From Mycolicibacterium sp. CBMA 226 (lineage in GTDB: Bacteria; Actinomycetota; Actinomycetes; Mycobacteriales; Mycobacteriaceae): 64,000 nucleotides of DNA. Below the pieces are notes generated by a model. The model was given only the letters and a program-made list of their open reading frames with translations. It was not told the origin of the DNA and made no database searches. A program made the translations under genes and the position numbers. The stretch spans positions 124,001 to 188,000 of the forward strand of contig NZ_VTGY01000014.1 of NCBI RefSeq assembly GCF_009729075.1. Direction: 5' to 3'. Below, piece after piece: positions 44,759-54,890 of the stretch. Each line of letters starts with the position of its first letter. Position 1 is the stretch's first letter.

Positions 44759-45594
44759 CCCCGGGCCGCGGCGAGGCGGGCCCGTTCCCGCATCGAAGCG
44801 ACCACTCCGCCGTCGTTGAGGATGTCGGTGCCGGTGAGATACCCGGCTTTGTCGCCGGCGCAGAACGCAAAGAGCTCGGCCATCTCCTCGGCCTTGCCCC
44901 AGCGCGGGACCGCGGCGTTCATCACCATCGCACCGGCGCCGGCGTCGGCCTCGAGCAGCCCCATTTCGGTGTCGACGGAACCCGGCGACACCGACACGAT
45001 GCGCAATCCCTTGGCGTTGAACCGCTCGGCCTGCGAACTGCTGTACCACTTGACGAAATTCTTGCTCACCCCGTAGGCCATGCCCGAGCGCAGTTCCTCG
45101 GGCGCGAACGCACAGGCCGCCAGCATCTCCGCTAGAAACGTGTCCTCGTCCATGAGGGCCAACGGGAATTTCGCCGTCGGGACGATCTCGTCGGGCAGCA
45201 GGTGGGCCGCCATCGACGCCACGTTGACGATCGCCGCGCCTTCGTTCGCGACGCGGTAGAAGGCTTCGTTGACATTCACGGTGCCGATCGCGTTGGTGCG
45301 CGCCACGTAATCGGGCGTACCCATACTCGGGCTGACGCCCGCGGCATGGATCACCGACACGAGGGGGCCGAGACCCGTTGCGGTCGTGAACAATTGATCC
45401 ACCGCGGCCCGGTCGGTGACATCGGCATTGACGGCAGTGGCGGCGATGCCCAGGTCGGCCAGTTCGGCCACCGCCGCATCGAGACGGTCCAGCCGGACGT
45501 CGGCCAGCACCACCGAATGGTCCCGCCCGACGACCTTGGCCGTAGCGACACCCATTCCGCCGGCACCGCCGGTGATCACCGAAACCCGCGTCAT
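44755..45594 (-). CDS. Short-chain dehydrogenase/reductase
   Basis: 279 residues from ATG 45594. Cofactor loop [17 protein letters not shown] (TGxxxGxG), NADP/NAD region HAAGVSPS, catalytic Tyr-Lys in [15 protein letters not shown], and a C-terminal segment [17 protein letters not shown]. The long insert between strands ([21 protein letters not shown]) is like hydroxysteroid dehydrogenase-type SDRs. Substrate unknown. It overlaps the opposite-strand remnant by 4 bp. Confidence 0.82.
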   Translation of the reverse strand: MTRVSVITGGAGGMGVATAKVVGRDHSVVLADVRLDRLDAAVAELADLGIAATAVNADVTDRAAVDQLFTTATGLGPLVSVIHAAGVSPSMGTPDYVARTNAIGTVNVNEAFYRVANEGAAIVNVASMAAHLLPDEIVPTAKFPLALMDEDTFLAEMLAACAFAPEELRSGMAYGVSKNFVKWYSSSQAERFNAKGLRIVSVSPGSVDTEMGLLEADAGAGAMVMNAAVPRWGKAEEMAELFAFCAGDKAGYLTGTDILNDGGVVASMRERARLAAARG

Positions 45595-45651
45595 ACCGGT
45601 CACGCTATACCGAAAGCCCAACGGGATAGACGACGGGTGCTGACAAACCGC

Positions 45652-46158
45652 TCAGCAATCCGCGCCGCGCGCCGTGAGCTCGTCATAGCGGCTGCCGATC
45701 TCGCGGATACGCGCCGCGATGGCGTCCATGTCGGCATTGGACCGGTGGATGATCGCAGCGATCTCCGCCGTCCCGTTGGCCACCACAGGCAGCAGCCCCC
45801 GGACGCCCGCCGCGGTCGGCGGCGCACTTGCGGCCGCATCGATCACCCACTGTTTGACGGAGTCGAGATCACGTCGGCCGGCCGTCACCACAGCCGCCGA
45901 TCGGTCGATCTCGGCCCCGAGGCGCCGGTCGAGTTCGGCCAGCCTGCCGATGGTCCCGGCATGCGCGCGATTGCGGTCGTCGTACGCCTCGGCCGCCGTG
46001 CCCGTCCACTCTCCTCCGGGCGCCGCCGACAGGACCGTGCTGCGCAGATCCTGGAACTTGGCACTCATGTCGAACGCGGAACCGCCAACCGGTGTGCCGG
46101 ACCCGAACGCCGCCCGCGCGTCGTCCCACGTCGAAAGAAATGCGCCGAGAACCCCCAC
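45652..46158 (-). CDS. Orphan EspA/EspE-like ESX-associated protein
   Basis: 168 residues. GVLGAFLSTWDDARAAFGSG, then ...FQDLRSTVLSAAPGGEWTGTAAEAYDDRNRAH. The W-T-G (51-53) and AxxAY spacing is that of the N-terminal domain of EspA/EspE, type VII secretion substrates. The usual Gly/Pro-rich C-terminal half is absent: length is less than half of EspA. No espC-like partner adjoins it here. A cytosolic chaperone-bound secreted protein or remnant; role inferred from the family. Confidence 0.7.
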   Translation of the reverse strand: MGVLGAFLSTWDDARAAFGSGTPVGGSAFDMSAKFQDLRSTVLSAAPGGEWTGTAAEAYDDRNRAHAGTIGRLAELDRRLGAEIDRSAAVVTAGRRDLDSVKQWVIDAAASAPPTAAGVRGLLPVVANGTAEIAAIIHRSNADMDAIAARIREIGSRYDELTARGADC

Positions 46159-46247
46159 GCCGCCCCCTTCAATACCCCGTTGCCCTATGGCTCACAAGCC
46201 TATTCGAGCCAGCGGTGGGTTCCCGGCGGCAATTTTTCACTCGCGAA

Positions 46248-46297
46248 CAGACGTGAAAACCCCCAAATCTAGACCGATTTGGGGGTTTTCACGTCTG
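46248..46297 (-). terminator. 22-bp hairpin terminator of glyS
   Basis: Perfect arms CAGACGTGAAAACCCCCAAATC (two pieces: CAGACGTGAAAAC and CCCCAAATC) and their complement, with loop TAGACC. It begins 15 bp after the glyS stop on the minus strand and precedes the Esp-like gene. The upper part CCCCCAAATC/GATTTGGGGG is the G-C-rich core and the lower A/T pairs double as the T-tract. Confidence 0.8.
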
Positions 46298-46311
46298 CTC
46301 GGCAGTGGAAG

Positions 46312-47712
46312 TCAGCAGCCCTTGAGGCGCACCGCGAGGTAGTCGCTGACGGCATCGATGGCGACGCGCTCCTGCGTCATGGCGTCGCGCTCGCGGATGG
46401 TCACGGCATGGTCCTCGAGCGAATCGAAGTCGACCGTGATGCAGTACGGCGTACCGATCTCGTCCTGGCGACGGTAGCGGCGGCCGATGGCGCCGGCGTC
46501 GTCGAACTCGACGTTCCAGTTCTTGCGCAGCTCGGCGGCCAGGTCGCGGGCCTTCGGCGACAGGTCGGCGTTGCGCGACAGCGGCAGCACCGCGGCCTTG
46601 ACCGGCGCGAGGCGCGGATCGAGCTTGAGCACCGTGCGCTTGTCGACGCCGCCCTTGGCGTTGGGCGCCTCGTCCTCGTGGTACGAGTCGACCAGGAACG
46701 CCATCAGCGAGCGGGTCAGGCCGGCTGCGGGCTCGATGACGTACGGCACGTAGCGGGTGTCGGTGGCCTGGTCGTAGAACGACAGGTCGACTCCCGAGTG
46801 CTCGCCGTGCGTGCTCAGGTCGAAGTTGGTGCGGTTGGCGATGCCCTCGAGCTCACCCCACGGGTTGCCGGCGAAGCCGAACTTGTACTCGATGTCGGTG
46901 GTGCCGGCGCTGTAGTGCGACAGCTTCTCCAGCGGGTGTTCGTACAGCCGCAGGTTCCCCGGGTTGATGCCCAGGTCGACGTACCACTGGAAGCGGGTCT
47001 CGATCCAGTACTTGTGCCACTCGGGCGCGGTCGAGGGCTCGACGAAGAACTCCATCTCCATCTGCTCGAACTCGCGGGTGCGGAAGATGAAGTTGCCCGG
47101 CGTGATCTCGTTGCGGAAGCTCTTGCCGATCTGGCCGATGCCGAACGGCGGCTTCTTGCGCGCGGTCGTCACCACGTTGGCGAAGTTCACGAAGATGCCC
47201 TGCGCCGTCTCCGGACGCAGGTAGTGCATGCCTTCCTCGGACTCGATGGGGCCGAGGAAGGTCTTGAGCATCATGTTGAAGTCACGCGGCTCTGTCCACT
47301 GCCCCTTGGTGCCGCAGTCCGGGCAGACGATCTCGTCCATAGAAACAGAGTCGGGATCGACCGGAGCCCCATCTTTGGACGCCTTCTTCAGGGCGTACGC
47401 CTCCTGCATGTGGTCCTGCCGGTGCCGCTTGTGGCAGTTCAGGCATTCGACCAGCGGGTCGTTGAACACCGCGACGTGACCCGAGGCCACCCACACCTGA
47501 CGCGGCAGGATGATCGCGCTGTCCAGGCCGACGACGTCGTCACGGGAGGTGACGACGGACTTCCACCACTGGCGCTTGATGTTCTCCTTGAGCTCGACGC
47601 CCAATGGTCCGTAGTCCCACGCCGACTTGGTACCGCCGTAGATTTCTCCCGACTGGAAGACGAGGCCCCGGCGTTTGGCCAGGTTGGCAACGGTGTCGAT
47701 GATGGACGCCAC
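46312..47712 (-). CDS. glyS: Glycyl-tRNA synthetase
   Basis: 466 residues, class II (dimeric, alpha2-type) enzyme. N-terminus [46 protein letters not shown] (in part), motif 2 region [23 protein letters not shown] and motif 3 near [16 protein letters not shown]. It also has a Cys4 zinc cluster, [10 protein letters not shown] and CPDCGTKG. It charges tRNA-Gly. Divergent from smtB-zur; M. tuberculosis Rv2357c in the same place. Confidence 0.95.
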   Translation of the reverse strand: MASIIDTVANLAKRRGLVFQSGEIYGGTKSAWDYGPLGVELKENIKRQWWKSVVTSRDDVVGLDSAIILPRQVWVASGHVAVFNDPLVECLNCHKRHRQDHMQEAYALKKASKDGAPVDPDSVSMDEIVCPDCGTKGQWTEPRDFNMMLKTFLGPIESEEGMHYLRPETAQGIFVNFANVVTTARKKPPFGIGQIGKSFRNEITPGNFIFRTREFEQMEMEFFVEPSTAPEWHKYWIETRFQWYVDLGINPGNLRLYEHPLEKLSHYSAGTTDIEYKFGFAGNPWGELEGIANRTNFDLSTHGEHSGVDLSFYDQATDTRYVPYVIEPAAGLTRSLMAFLVDSYHEDEAPNAKGGVDKRTVLKLDPRLAPVKAAVLPLSRNADLSPKARDLAAELRKNWNVEFDDAGAIGRRYRRQDEIGTPYCITVDFDSLEDHAVTIRERDAMTQERVAIDAVSDYLAVRLKGC

Positions 47713-47799
47713 GATGTTCGAGCACTCCTGTGTCAGGTCGGATGCAACCTGTCCAGACTAAAGGCCCCACTCACCGGCGAATGTCGCACCCACCTTTGA

Positions 47800-47817
47800 C
47801 ATGCGTATGCACGCATG
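47800..47817. promoter_or_regulatory. CATGCGT-ATGC-ACGCATG inverted repeat (candidate SmtB operator)
   Basis: Perfect seven-base arms around a four-base centre, 45-62 bp upstream of smtB and ~90 bp before glyS. Probable operator of SmtB for the smtB-zur operon; binding not shown. Confidence 0.5.
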
Positions 47818-47820
47818 GAA

Positions 47821-47848
47821 AGCTAAATGAAAACTATTTCCAATAGCT
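47821..47848. promoter_or_regulatory. Zur/SmtB-like box TGAAAACTATTTCCA in a nested dyad
   Basis: TGAAAACTATTTCCA (47828-47842) is close to the mycobacterial Zur box TGAAAAtcATTTTCA. It is bracketed by outer arms AGCTA (47821-47825) and TAGCT (47844-47848). Located 14-41 bp before the smtB start, it could be bound by the Zur protein of this operon for feedback. Confidence 0.5.
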
Positions 47849-47861
47849 GGGAGTTACCGGG

Positions 47862-48218
47862 GTGCCACCCACCACCACGCATGACGAGCTCGACCACCAG
47901 CACAGCGGTGCGCCGTTTCCGTCGTCCCCCTCGCGGGAGACGCTCGATGCCGCCGGCGATCTGCTGCGCGCCCTGGCCGCCCCCATCCGCATCGCGATCG
48001 TGCTGCAACTGCGCGAGTCCAAGCGCTGCGTGCACGAACTCGTCGACGCCCTGGGTGTGCCGCAGCCGCTGGTCAGCCAGCACCTGCGCATCCTCAAGTC
48101 GGCCGGGGTCGTCGCCGGTGAGCGCGTCGGCCGCGAGGTGATGTACCGCCTCGTCGACCATCACCTCGCGCACATCGTCGTCGACGCCATCGCCCACGCC
48201 GAGGAGGAGCGGCAGTGA
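47862..48218 (+). CDS. smtB: ArsR/SmtB-family zinc-responsive repressor
   Basis: 118 residues from GTG 47862. Winged helix with LGVPQPLVSQHLRILKSAGVVAGERVGREVMYRLVDHHLAHIVVDAIAHAEE (quoted in part). The end has the His/Asp/Glu ligands (LVDHHLAHIVVDAIAHAEEE) of the alpha-5 metal site. The N-terminal segment HDELDHQHSG is also His-rich. It represses the smtB-zur operon when zinc is low, from work on M. tuberculosis Rv2358. Stop overlaps zur start (GTGA). Confidence 0.9.
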   Translation: MPPTTTHDELDHQHSGAPFPSSPSRETLDAAGDLLRALAAPIRIAIVLQLRESKRCVHELVDALGVPQPLVSQHLRILKSAGVVAGERVGREVMYRLVDHHLAHIVVDAIAHAEEERQ

Positions 48219-48622
48219 GCGCACCCACCCGGTCCACCAAACAGCGCACCGCGATCGCCGCACTGCTGACCAATGTCGAAGAATTCCGGTCCGCGCAGGA
48301 GTTGCACGACGAACTACGCCGCCGCGGCGAAGGTATCGGACTGACGACCGTCTACCGCACCCTGCAGTCGATGGCCGCAGCGGGACAGGTCGACAGCCTC
48401 CGCAACGACAACGGCGAAGCGCTGTATCGGCGCTGCTCGCAGGTCCATCATCACCATCACCTGGTGTGCCGGCAATGCGGCGCGACGGTCGAGGTGGCCG
48501 GTACCGAGGTCGAGTCCTGGGCCACGGAAACCGCTGCAGCCCATGGTTTTTCGGACGTCAGCCACACCATCGAAATCTTCGGGGTGTGCGCGGCCTGCAC
48601 CGCATCCGCGCCGGTCAGCTGA
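48215..48622 (+). CDS. zur: Fur-family zinc uptake regulator
   Basis: 135 residues from GTG 48215 overlapping the smtB stop. Fur domain with QRTAIAALLTNVEEFRSAQELHDEL, the LTTVYRTLQSMA recognition helix, HHHHHLVCRQCGATVEV and VCAACT. Two CxxC pairs give a structural zinc, the His cluster a regulatory one. Zur represses zinc import and ribosomal-protein paralogue genes in the zinc-loaded form. Ends 8 bp inside the opposing NUDIX gene. Confidence 0.93.
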   Translation: MSAPTRSTKQRTAIAALLTNVEEFRSAQELHDELRRRGEGIGLTTVYRTLQSMAAAGQVDSLRNDNGEALYRRCSQVHHHHHLVCRQCGATVEVAGTEVESWATETAAAHGFSDVSHTIEIFGVCAACTASAPVS

Positions 48623-49004
48623 TCCTGGCGAACTGCAGCACGGTGTCGCGGGTCAGCGGCGCCAACTCGATGTCGCCCGGCGCCTGCGGATCAATCCAGG
48701 CCATCTCCTCGATCTCGGCGGCGATCTGCGGCTCGCCGTCGAGACCGACGAGGAACAGGTCAGCCGCGACACTGTGACCGGGTTCGTTGGCCGCAATCGC
48801 GGTGTGGTGACCCAACTCCTGCACGTCGGTGACCCCGACCCCGAGTTCCTCCCGGACCTCGCGGCTCAGCGCATCGACCGGCGACTCCCCTGGCTCGAGC
48901 TTGCCGCCGGGCTGCATGAACGCCGTCGTCCCACGTTTACGAACCACCAGGAGCCGCCCGTGGTCGTCGACCACCACCGCGGCGACGATCCGGATGACAG
49001 TCAC
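48615..49004 (-). CDS. NUDIX hydrolase
   Basis: 129 residues. NUDIX box GGKLEPGESPVDALSREVREELGV is complete (residues ~35-57), with RKRGTTAFMQP before it, as in 8-oxo-dGTP/nucleotide-cleaning MutT-like enzymes. Cytosolic. Substrate not assured. Tail-to-tail overlap with zur of 8 bp. Confidence 0.85.
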   Translation of the reverse strand: MTVIRIVAAVVVDDHGRLLVVRKRGTTAFMQPGGKLEPGESPVDALSREVREELGVGVTDVQELGHHTAIAANEPGHSVAADLFLVGLDGEPQIAAEIEEMAWIDPQAPGDIELAPLTRDTVLQFARIS

Positions 49005-49011
49005 TTCGGTC

Positions 49012-49425
49012 TCACCGGGTCAGGTCGGCCCGTACGTCGACACCGGTCGACAGCACCAGCATGACCAATGTGGAGAGCGCGTCGTCACTGAGTCCGGCGG
49101 CCGGGAAGTTGTAGCGCAGCATCACGTCGCCGACCTTCTTCGCGCCGTTGCTCCGCGGATCGCCGGCGCGCTCGACGAGCACCACCGAGCCGAGCATGGT
49201 GCGACCCGCGTGATCGGCCACGCGGTCGCGAAGCTTGTTGTCCAGCCGGATATCCCACGCCAACGGCTGGGTCAGCGAGATCAGATCCAGTCCCTCGCCG
49301 ATGTTCACCACCCGCAGCGACGCGACCGTGCCATCGTGCGACACGGTCAGGGCGCCGTCGTTCTCTTCGACGATGGTCACCGAGTCTGCAAGCACAGAAG
49401 CCAACCGCTGCAACAAGTTCGACAT
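49012..49425 (-). CDS. Conserved YbjN-like hypothetical protein (Rv2360c-like)
   Basis: 137 residues from ATG 49425, whose start overlaps the uppS stop (TGATG); a longer frame has no support. Predicted alpha/beta fold: SVTIVEENDGALTVSHDGTVASLRVVNIGEGLDLISLTQPLAWDI (in part) and RVADHAGRTMLGSVVLVERA. Resembles YbjN/type III chaperone-like proteins. Function unknown; translationally coupled to uppS. Confidence 0.75.
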   Translation of the reverse strand: MSNLLQRLASVLADSVTIVEENDGALTVSHDGTVASLRVVNIGEGLDLISLTQPLAWDIRLDNKLRDRVADHAGRTMLGSVVLVERAGDPRSNGAKKVGDVMLRYNFPAAGLSDDALSTLVMLVLSTGVDVRADLTR

Positions 49426-50309
49426 CAGGCCCTCCCGAACCTTCGGTTCCGGTTGACGTATTCCTCGCACGCGGCCCACAGGTCGCGCCGGTCGTAATCC
49501 GGCCAGAGTTTGTCCTGGAAGACGTACTCGGCATACGCCGCCTGCCACAGCATGAAGTTGCTGGCGCGCTGCTCGCCCGAGGTGCGGATGAACAGATCGA
49601 CATCAGGAATGTCGGGGCGGTGCAGGTGCTTGGCGAACGACGCCTCGGAGATACGGTTCGGGTTGATCTTGCCCGCGGCGGCCTGCTCGGCGAGTTCACG
49701 TGCCGCTTCGACGATCTCGGTGCGGCCGCCGTAGTTCACGCAGTAGTTGACGGTGATGACGTCGTTGCCGACCGTCATCTGCTCGGCGATGTCGAACTCT
49801 TTGATGACGCTGCTCCACATGCGCGGCCGCGACCCGACCCAGCGCATGTTGACGCCCATCGCGTTCAGGTTCTCCCGGCGCCGGCGCACCACCTCACGGT
49901 TGAAGCCCATCAGGAACCGCACCTCTTCAGTGCTGCGCTTCCAGTTCTCGGTGGAGAACGCGTACACCGACAGGTGCTTGATGCCCAGCTCGATGGCTCC
50001 GCAGGTGATGTCGATCAGCACCGCCTCGCCCATCTTGTGGCCCTCGGTACGTCCGAGCCCGCGCTGGGTGGCCCACCGGCCGTTGCCATCCATGACGACG
50101 GCGACGTGGCCCGGCACCTGGTCGGCGGGAATCTGTGGGGCCACGGCCTTGGACGGGTGCTGCGGCGGCCGGGCGAAGCGGCCGTTGGAGTTCGGCGGGA
50201 GCTCCGGAAAGACGACCGGCCAGGTCGAAACGTCCGGGAAAACCGGATAGTCGTCAGGCGCCTGCGGCAGCTGCGGATAGCTGGTCTTGCGCGCCCGGTT
50301 GAGTGCCAT
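49425..50309 (-). CDS. uppS: Isoprenyl (decaprenyl) diphosphate synthase
   Basis: 294 residues. cis-Prenyltransferase motifs: [25 protein letters not shown] (Asp/Gly/Asn/Gly/Arg pyrophosphate site), [18 protein letters not shown] and [19 protein letters not shown] (each a piece). A Pro/Arg-rich N-terminal extension of ~70 residues. It makes the decaprenyl phosphate carrier for wall synthesis. Overlaps recO by 56 bp. M. tuberculosis Rv2361c. Confidence 0.95.
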   Translation of the reverse strand: MALNRARKTSYPQLPQAPDDYPVFPDVSTWPVVFPELPPNSNGRFARPPQHPSKAVAPQIPADQVPGHVAVVMDGNGRWATQRGLGRTEGHKMGEAVLIDITCGAIELGIKHLSVYAFSTENWKRSTEEVRFLMGFNREVVRRRRENLNAMGVNMRWVGSRPRMWSSVIKEFDIAEQMTVGNDVITVNYCVNYGGRTEIVEAARELAEQAAAGKINPNRISEASFAKHLHRPDIPDVDLFIRTSGEQRASNFMLWQAAYAEYVFQDKLWPDYDRRDLWAACEEYVNRNRRFGRA

Positions 50310-51132
50310 GGGCCATATCCTGCCTGAACGTGGTTAGGCGCTGTTCAATGAGTGCGGTATCGGGCCGAACGCGCGCTGGCGGCTCGTCGCCCGAGCGCTC
50401 ATCGCGGCGCTCGACGAGAGGCAATGTTCGCAGCTTGCGCTCCAGGTGCCACTGCAGGTGTGCGGCCACCAGCCCACTGGCCTGGCTGCGGTGCCCCGTC
50501 GGCGAGCCCTGCGCAAACTCCCAGTCGCCGTCGTGCAGCGCGGCCATCAGATCCAGCACACCCTGTGGCGGGGTGACCGACCCCGACGGCCGACAGTGCA
50601 CGCAGACGCTGCCGCCGGCCGCGACGTGGAATGCGCGGTGCGGACCGGGCGCGGCGCAGCGCGCGCATTCGGTGATGGCCGGCGCCCAGCCGGCGATCCC
50701 CATGGCCCGCAGCAGATAGGCGTCGAGCACCAGTTCACGGGGTCGGCTGCGATCCGCGACGGCCCGCAAGGCACCGACCGTGAGCCGCTGCAGGGCCGGC
50801 ATCGGGTTGCGTTCCTCACCGGCCAGCCGCTCGGCGGTCTCCAGGATGGCGCAGCCGCAGGTGTAGCGGCCGTAGTCGTTGACGATGTCGGCGGCGAACG
50901 CGTCGATGGACACCACCTGGGTGACGATGTCGAGGTTGCGGCCGGGATGCAGCTGCACGTCGATGTGGGCGAACGGCTCCAGCCGCGAGCCGAACTTGCT
51001 GCGGGTCCGCCGCACGCCCTTGGCCACCGCGCGGACCAGTCCGTGGTCGCGGGTGAGCAGCGTCACGATCCGGTCAGCCTCGCCGAGCTTGTGCTGGCGC
51101 AGCACGACCGCTCGATCCCGGTACAACCGCAT
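50254..51132 (-). CDS. recO: DNA repair protein RecO
   Basis: 292 residues. N-terminal OB fold with [39 protein letters not shown] (in part), C-terminal zinc Cys cluster [10 protein letters not shown]...VCVHC. RecO anneals ssDNA and loads RecA in the RecFOR pathway. Starts the recO-uppS-(YbjN-like) operon; overlaps uppS by 56 bp. Confidence 0.93.
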   Translation of the reverse strand: MRLYRDRAVVLRQHKLGEADRIVTLLTRDHGLVRAVAKGVRRTRSKFGSRLEPFAHIDVQLHPGRNLDIVTQVVSIDAFAADIVNDYGRYTCGCAILETAERLAGEERNPMPALQRLTVGALRAVADRSRPRELVLDAYLLRAMGIAGWAPAITECARCAAPGPHRAFHVAAGGSVCVHCRPSGSVTPPQGVLDLMAALHDGDWEFAQGSPTGHRSQASGLVAAHLQWHLERKLRTLPLVERRDERSGDEPPARVRPDTALIEQRLTTFRQDMAHGTQPGAQDQLSAAAAGA

Positions 51133-51185
51133 CGGGCGATTCTCCCATCGCGGACCGACAACTTCCGTTAGGCAGCGCCGGGCGA

Positions 51186-52646
51186 ATGGTCACCACTATT
51201 CTCGGAATCGCCATGGCTAGCCTTCCAAGACCGTCCGCTCCGCCCCGATTCCCGACTCTGACCCAGCAGTTGTACCGGCTCGCGAGCGGCGCGGTGACAT
51301 CACAGCAGATCGTGCGACAGTCGCTCGACGCCATCACGGCCAGTCAACTCGAGCTCAATGCGTTCCGGGTGGTCTTCACCGAACAGGCGCTCGTCGACGC
51401 CGCCGAGGCTGACCGTAAAAGGGCTGCCGGACAACAACTTCCACTGCTCGGAATACCGATCGCGATCAAGGACGACGTCGACGTCGCGGGGGTACCCACC
51501 CGGTTCGGCACCGACGGCGACGTGCGCCCGGCAACGGCGGACGCCGAGGTGGTGCGCCGGCTGAAGGCGGCCGGCGCCGTGATCGTCGGCAAGACCAACA
51601 CCTGCGAACTCGGCCAGTGGCCGTTCACCAGCGGCCCCGGTTTCGGGCACACCCGCAACCCCTGGTCGCGCGGACACACCCCGGGTGGGTCATCGGGCGG
51701 GAGCGCCACGGCCGTCGCAGCCGGATTGGTCACCGCCGCAATCGGATCCGACGGAGCCGGCAGCGTCCGGATCCCGGCCGCCTGGACCCACCTGGTCGGA
51801 ATCAAACCGCAGCGCGGACGGATCTCCACCTGGCCGCTACCGGAGGCGTTCAACGGCATCACCGTCAACGGGGTGCTGGCCCGCACCGTCGCCGACGCGG
51901 CGCTGGTTCTCGACGCGGCATCCGGCAACGCCGACGGCGACCTGCACAAGCCGGCACCCATCGCGGCGGCCGAGGCCGTCGGGCGGGCGCCCGGACCGCT
52001 GCGTATCGCGTTGTCGACCAAGTTCCCATTCACCCTGTTCCCGGCGCGGTTGCATCCGGAGATCCGATCGGCGCTGAACACCGTTGCGGGACAACTGAAT
52101 GAGCTCGGGCATACGGTCCGGCCCGACGATCCCGAGTACGGGCGGCAGCTGTCGCTGGATTTCCTCGCCCGCTCCACGACGGGACTCGCCGAATGGCGTG
52201 ACCGGGTAGGACCCGATGTGACCCTCGACCGTCGCACGCGGGCCAACATCCGGACCGGGTGGCTGCTGTCGGAGCACGCGCTGCGCGAGGCACGGCGACG
52301 CGAAGCCGCCCATCAGCGCCGGATCGGCTGGATTTTCAACCTGTACGACGTGGTGCTGGCGCCGACCACCGCGCAGCCGCCGCCATTGATCGACGCCTTC
52401 GACCGGCTCGGCAGCACGGCCACCGACCGTGCCATGATCGCGGCCTGCCCGGTGTGCTGGCCGTGGAACGCGCTCGGCTGGCCGTCCATCAACATCCCGG
52501 CGGGCTTCACCTCCGACGGGCTGCCCATCGGTCTGCAGCTCATGGGGCCCGAGGGCAGCGAGCCGCTCCTGATCTCGCTGGCCGCCAGCCTCGAAGCGAT
52601 CAGCGGCTGGGCCACCAAACAGCCCGAGAACTGGTGGGCCGTTTAA
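51186..52646 (+). CDS. amiA2: Amidase (amidase-signature family)
   Basis: 486 residues. Amidase signature TPGGSSGGSATAVAAGLVTAAIGSDGAGSVRIPAAW (in pieces), with Ser-cisSer-Lys triad: Lys in IAIKDDVD, cis-Ser in GGSSGGS, nucleophile Ser in GAGSVRIP. It hydrolyses amides; substrate unknown. Alternative start ATG 51213. Convergent with era (4-bp overlap). M. tuberculosis Rv2363. Confidence 0.9.
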   Translation: MVTTILGIAMASLPRPSAPPRFPTLTQQLYRLASGAVTSQQIVRQSLDAITASQLELNAFRVVFTEQALVDAAEADRKRAAGQQLPLLGIPIAIKDDVDVAGVPTRFGTDGDVRPATADAEVVRRLKAAGAVIVGKTNTCELGQWPFTSGPGFGHTRNPWSRGHTPGGSSGGSATAVAAGLVTAAIGSDGAGSVRIPAAWTHLVGIKPQRGRISTWPLPEAFNGITVNGVLARTVADAALVLDAASGNADGDLHKPAPIAAAEAVGRAPGPLRIALSTKFPFTLFPARLHPEIRSALNTVAGQLNELGHTVRPDDPEYGRQLSLDFLARSTTGLAEWRDRVGPDVTLDRRTRANIRTGWLLSEHALREARRREAAHQRRIGWIFNLYDVVLAPTTAQPPPLIDAFDRLGSTATDRAMIAACPVCWPWNALGWPSINIPAGFTSDGLPIGLQLMGPEGSEPLLISLAASLEAISGWATKQPENWWAV

Positions 52647-53560
52647 AAGCCGAGCTTGCCAAGCTGTTTCGGGTCGCGCTGCCAGTTCTTGGCGATCTTC
52701 ACCCGCAGGTTCAGATACACCTTGGTGCCGAGCAGCTTCTCGATCTGGGTCCGCGCCGCGGTGCCGACCTCGCGCAGCCGCGAACCGCCCTTGCCGATCA
52801 CGATGCCCTTCTGGCTATCGCGCTCGACATAGATGATGGCGTGGATATCGCACATCTCGCCCTGCTCCGGGGTGCGCCCTTCGCGCTCGGTGAACTCCTC
52901 GATGACCACCGCCAGCGAGTGCGGCAGCTCGTCGCGGACACCTTCCAGCGCGGCTTCCCGGATGAGCTCGGCGATGAGCACTTCCTCGGGTTCGTCGGTG
53001 AGTTCGCCGTCCGGATAGAACGCCGGTCCCGGCGGCAGCTTGCTGGCCAGCACGTCGATCAGGACGTCGACCTGTTCACCCGCGACAGCGGACACCGGCA
53101 CGATCTCCGCATTGCCCTCGGTGAGCTCACTGACCGCCAGCAGCTGCGCCGCCACGCGGTCACGCGGCACCTTGTCGGTCTTGGTGACGACCACCAGCAG
53201 CGTGGTTCTCGGTGCGACGGCACGGATCTGCTGGTAGATCCAGCGGTCGCCGGGCCCGATGGCCTCGTCCGCGGGGATGCACAGGCAGATGATGTCGACC
53301 TCGGAGTAGGTGTCCTTGACCAGTTCGTTGAGCCGCTGTCCGAGCAGCGTGCGCGGCCGGTGCAGACCTGGCGTGTCCACCAGGATGATCTGGAAGTCCT
53401 CGCGGTGCACGATGCCGCGGATGGTGTGCCGGGTGGTCTGCGGCCGATTGGACGTGATCGCGACCTTGGTGCCGACGAGCGCGTTGGTCAGCGTCGATTT
53501 GCCGGTGTTCGGCCGGCCGACCAAACAGACGAAGCCGGAATGGAATTCGTCACTCATCGG
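52643..53560 (-). CDS. era: GTPase Era
   Basis: 305 residues from ATG 53560 (AAGGAG eight bases before it). G1 [11 protein letters not shown]3 DTPG, G4 VVTKTD, and a KH domain with [22 protein letters not shown] near the C-terminus. Ribosome 30S maturation GTPase that binds 16S rRNA. The start overlaps the corC-like stop by 11 bp in the operon phoH-ybeY-corC-era. Confidence 0.95.
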   Translation of the reverse strand, partial: PMSDEFHSGFVCLVGRPNTGKSTLTNALVGTKVAITSNRPQTTRHTIRGIVHREDFQIILVDTPGLHRPRTLLGQRLNELVKDTYSEVDIICLCIPADEAIGPGDRWIYQQIRAVAPRTTLLVVVTKTDKVPRDRVAAQLLAVSELTEGNAEIVPVSAVAGEQVDVLIDVLASKLPPGPAFYPDGELTDEPEEVLIAELIREAALEGVRDELPHSLAVVIEEFTEREGRTPEQGEMCDIHAIIYVERDSQKGIVIGKGGSRLREVGTAARTQIEKLLGTKVYLNLRVKIAKNWQRDPKQLGKLGF

Positions 53561-54890
53561 GTTCTCCTTCTTCAACGTCCTCAGTGGGTTCCGGCTCGAC
53601 GGGGATCACCAGCACGGTGCCGATCCGGACGCGGCCACGATGGTCCCGGCCGCCTTCGGCCCGTAACTGCAGGGTTGCCGGATACTGGGACCGATGCGAC
53701 GGGAACGACACCCGGACCTCCGCCCCCGGTAGTGGCACGCGTCCCAACTCGTGCGCCAGGAGCCCGCCGACGGTGTCCACGTCCAGGTCATCCTCGACGT
53801 CGAAGCCGCACAATTCGGCCAGATCCTCCAGCGGCAACCGCGATGACACCCGAAACCGGTTGTCGCCCAGTTCTTCCACCGGCAGCACTTCGTCGGTGTC
53901 ATACTCGTCGGCGATCTCACCGACGATCTCCTCCAGCACGTCCTCGATCGACACCAGTCCGGCGATCGCGCCGTATTCGTCGACCAGCAAGGCCATGTGG
54001 TTCCGGGTGCGCTGCATCTCGCTGAGCAGCGCGTCGAGCGGTTTGGAGTCCGGCATGAACACCGCGGGACGCATCACCTCGGCCACTTTGGTCTCGTGGC
54101 CGCCGTCGGTGGAGTTGTATGTCTGCTCCACAAGATCTTTGAGGTAGACGACGCCGACGACGTCGTCGACGTTCTCCCCGATGACCGGCATGCGGGAGTG
54201 CCCGCTGCGCACCGCCAGCGACGTCGCCTGCCCGGCAGACTTGTCGCTCTCGATCCACACCATCTCGGTACGGGGCACCATCACCTCGCGCGCCGGGGTG
54301 TCACCAAGTTCGAAGACGGACTTGATCATTCGCCGTTCCTCGGCGGCCACGACACCACGCTGCTGCGCCAGATCGACGACCTCGAGCAACTCGATTTCCG
54401 ATGCGAACGGCCCATTGCGGAAACCCCGGCCCGGCGTCAGCGCGTTGCCGATGAGGACCAGCAGCCGGCTGATCGGGGTCAGCAGCACCGAGATCACCTG
54501 CAGCGGAAGCGCGGACAGCAGTGAGATGGAATAGGCGTTCTGCCGTCCCACGGTGCGCGGGCCGACACCGATGGCGACGAAGCTGACCACCACCATGATG
54601 GCCGCGGCGGACACCAGTGCCCAACCGCGCGTCATCAGCTCGTCGAGGTAGTCGACCAGCAGGACGGTCGCCGATGCCTCGCAGATAACCCGCAGCAGCA
54701 CAACCAGATTGACGTACTGCGGCCGGTTCCGCACGATCTTCGCCAGCCGCACCGCACCGGGCCGCTCATCGCGGATCAGCTCATCGACGCGGGCGATGGA
54801 GACGGTGTTGATGGCGGCATCGATGGCCGCGAACAGCCCGCCGACCACGACGAGCACTATGGCGCCGATCAGCGGCGTCAACCCGGTCAC
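53550..54890 (-). CDS. Hemolysin/CorC-type CBS-domain membrane protein
   Basis: 446 residues from GTG 54890, overlapping the ybeY stop (GTGA). DUF21 domain with about four helices at the N-terminus ([40 protein letters not shown]). A CBS pair follows ([39 protein letters not shown]), then a C-terminal CorC_HlyC domain. It may transport divalent cations or bind AMP. M. tuberculosis Rv2366c. Confidence 0.92.
   Translation of the reverse strand: MTGLTPLIGAIVLVVVGGLFAAIDAAINTVSIARVDELIRDERPGAVRLAKIVRNRPQYVNLVVLLRVICEASATVLLVDYLDELMTRGWALVSAAAIMVVVSFVAIGVGPRTVGRQNAYSISLLSALPLQVISVLLTPISRLLVLIGNALTPGRGFRNGPFASEIELLEVVDLAQQRGVVAAEERRMIKSVFELGDTPAREVMVPRTEMVWIESDKSAGQATSLAVRSGHSRMPVIGENVDDVVGVVYLKDLVEQTYNSTDGGHETKVAEVMRPAVFMPDSKPLDALLSEMQRTRNHMALLVDEYGAIAGLVSIEDVLEEIVGEIADEYDTDEVLPVEELGDNRFRVSSRLPLEDLAELCGFDVEDDLDVDTVGGLLAHELGRVPLPGAEVRVSFPSHRSQYPATLQLRAEGGRDHRGRVRIGTVLVIPVEPEPTEDVEEGEPDE

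Noticed and set aside
46248..46297. Mobile-element terminal repeat or insertion-sequence end
   Set aside because: The long hairpin has no transposase nearby and its place after glyS and G/C core favour a terminator.
47713..47861. T-box riboswitch for glyS
   Set aside because: No T-box antiterminator sequence (UGGNACC-type) or specifier loop is visible upstream of glyS on the minus strand.
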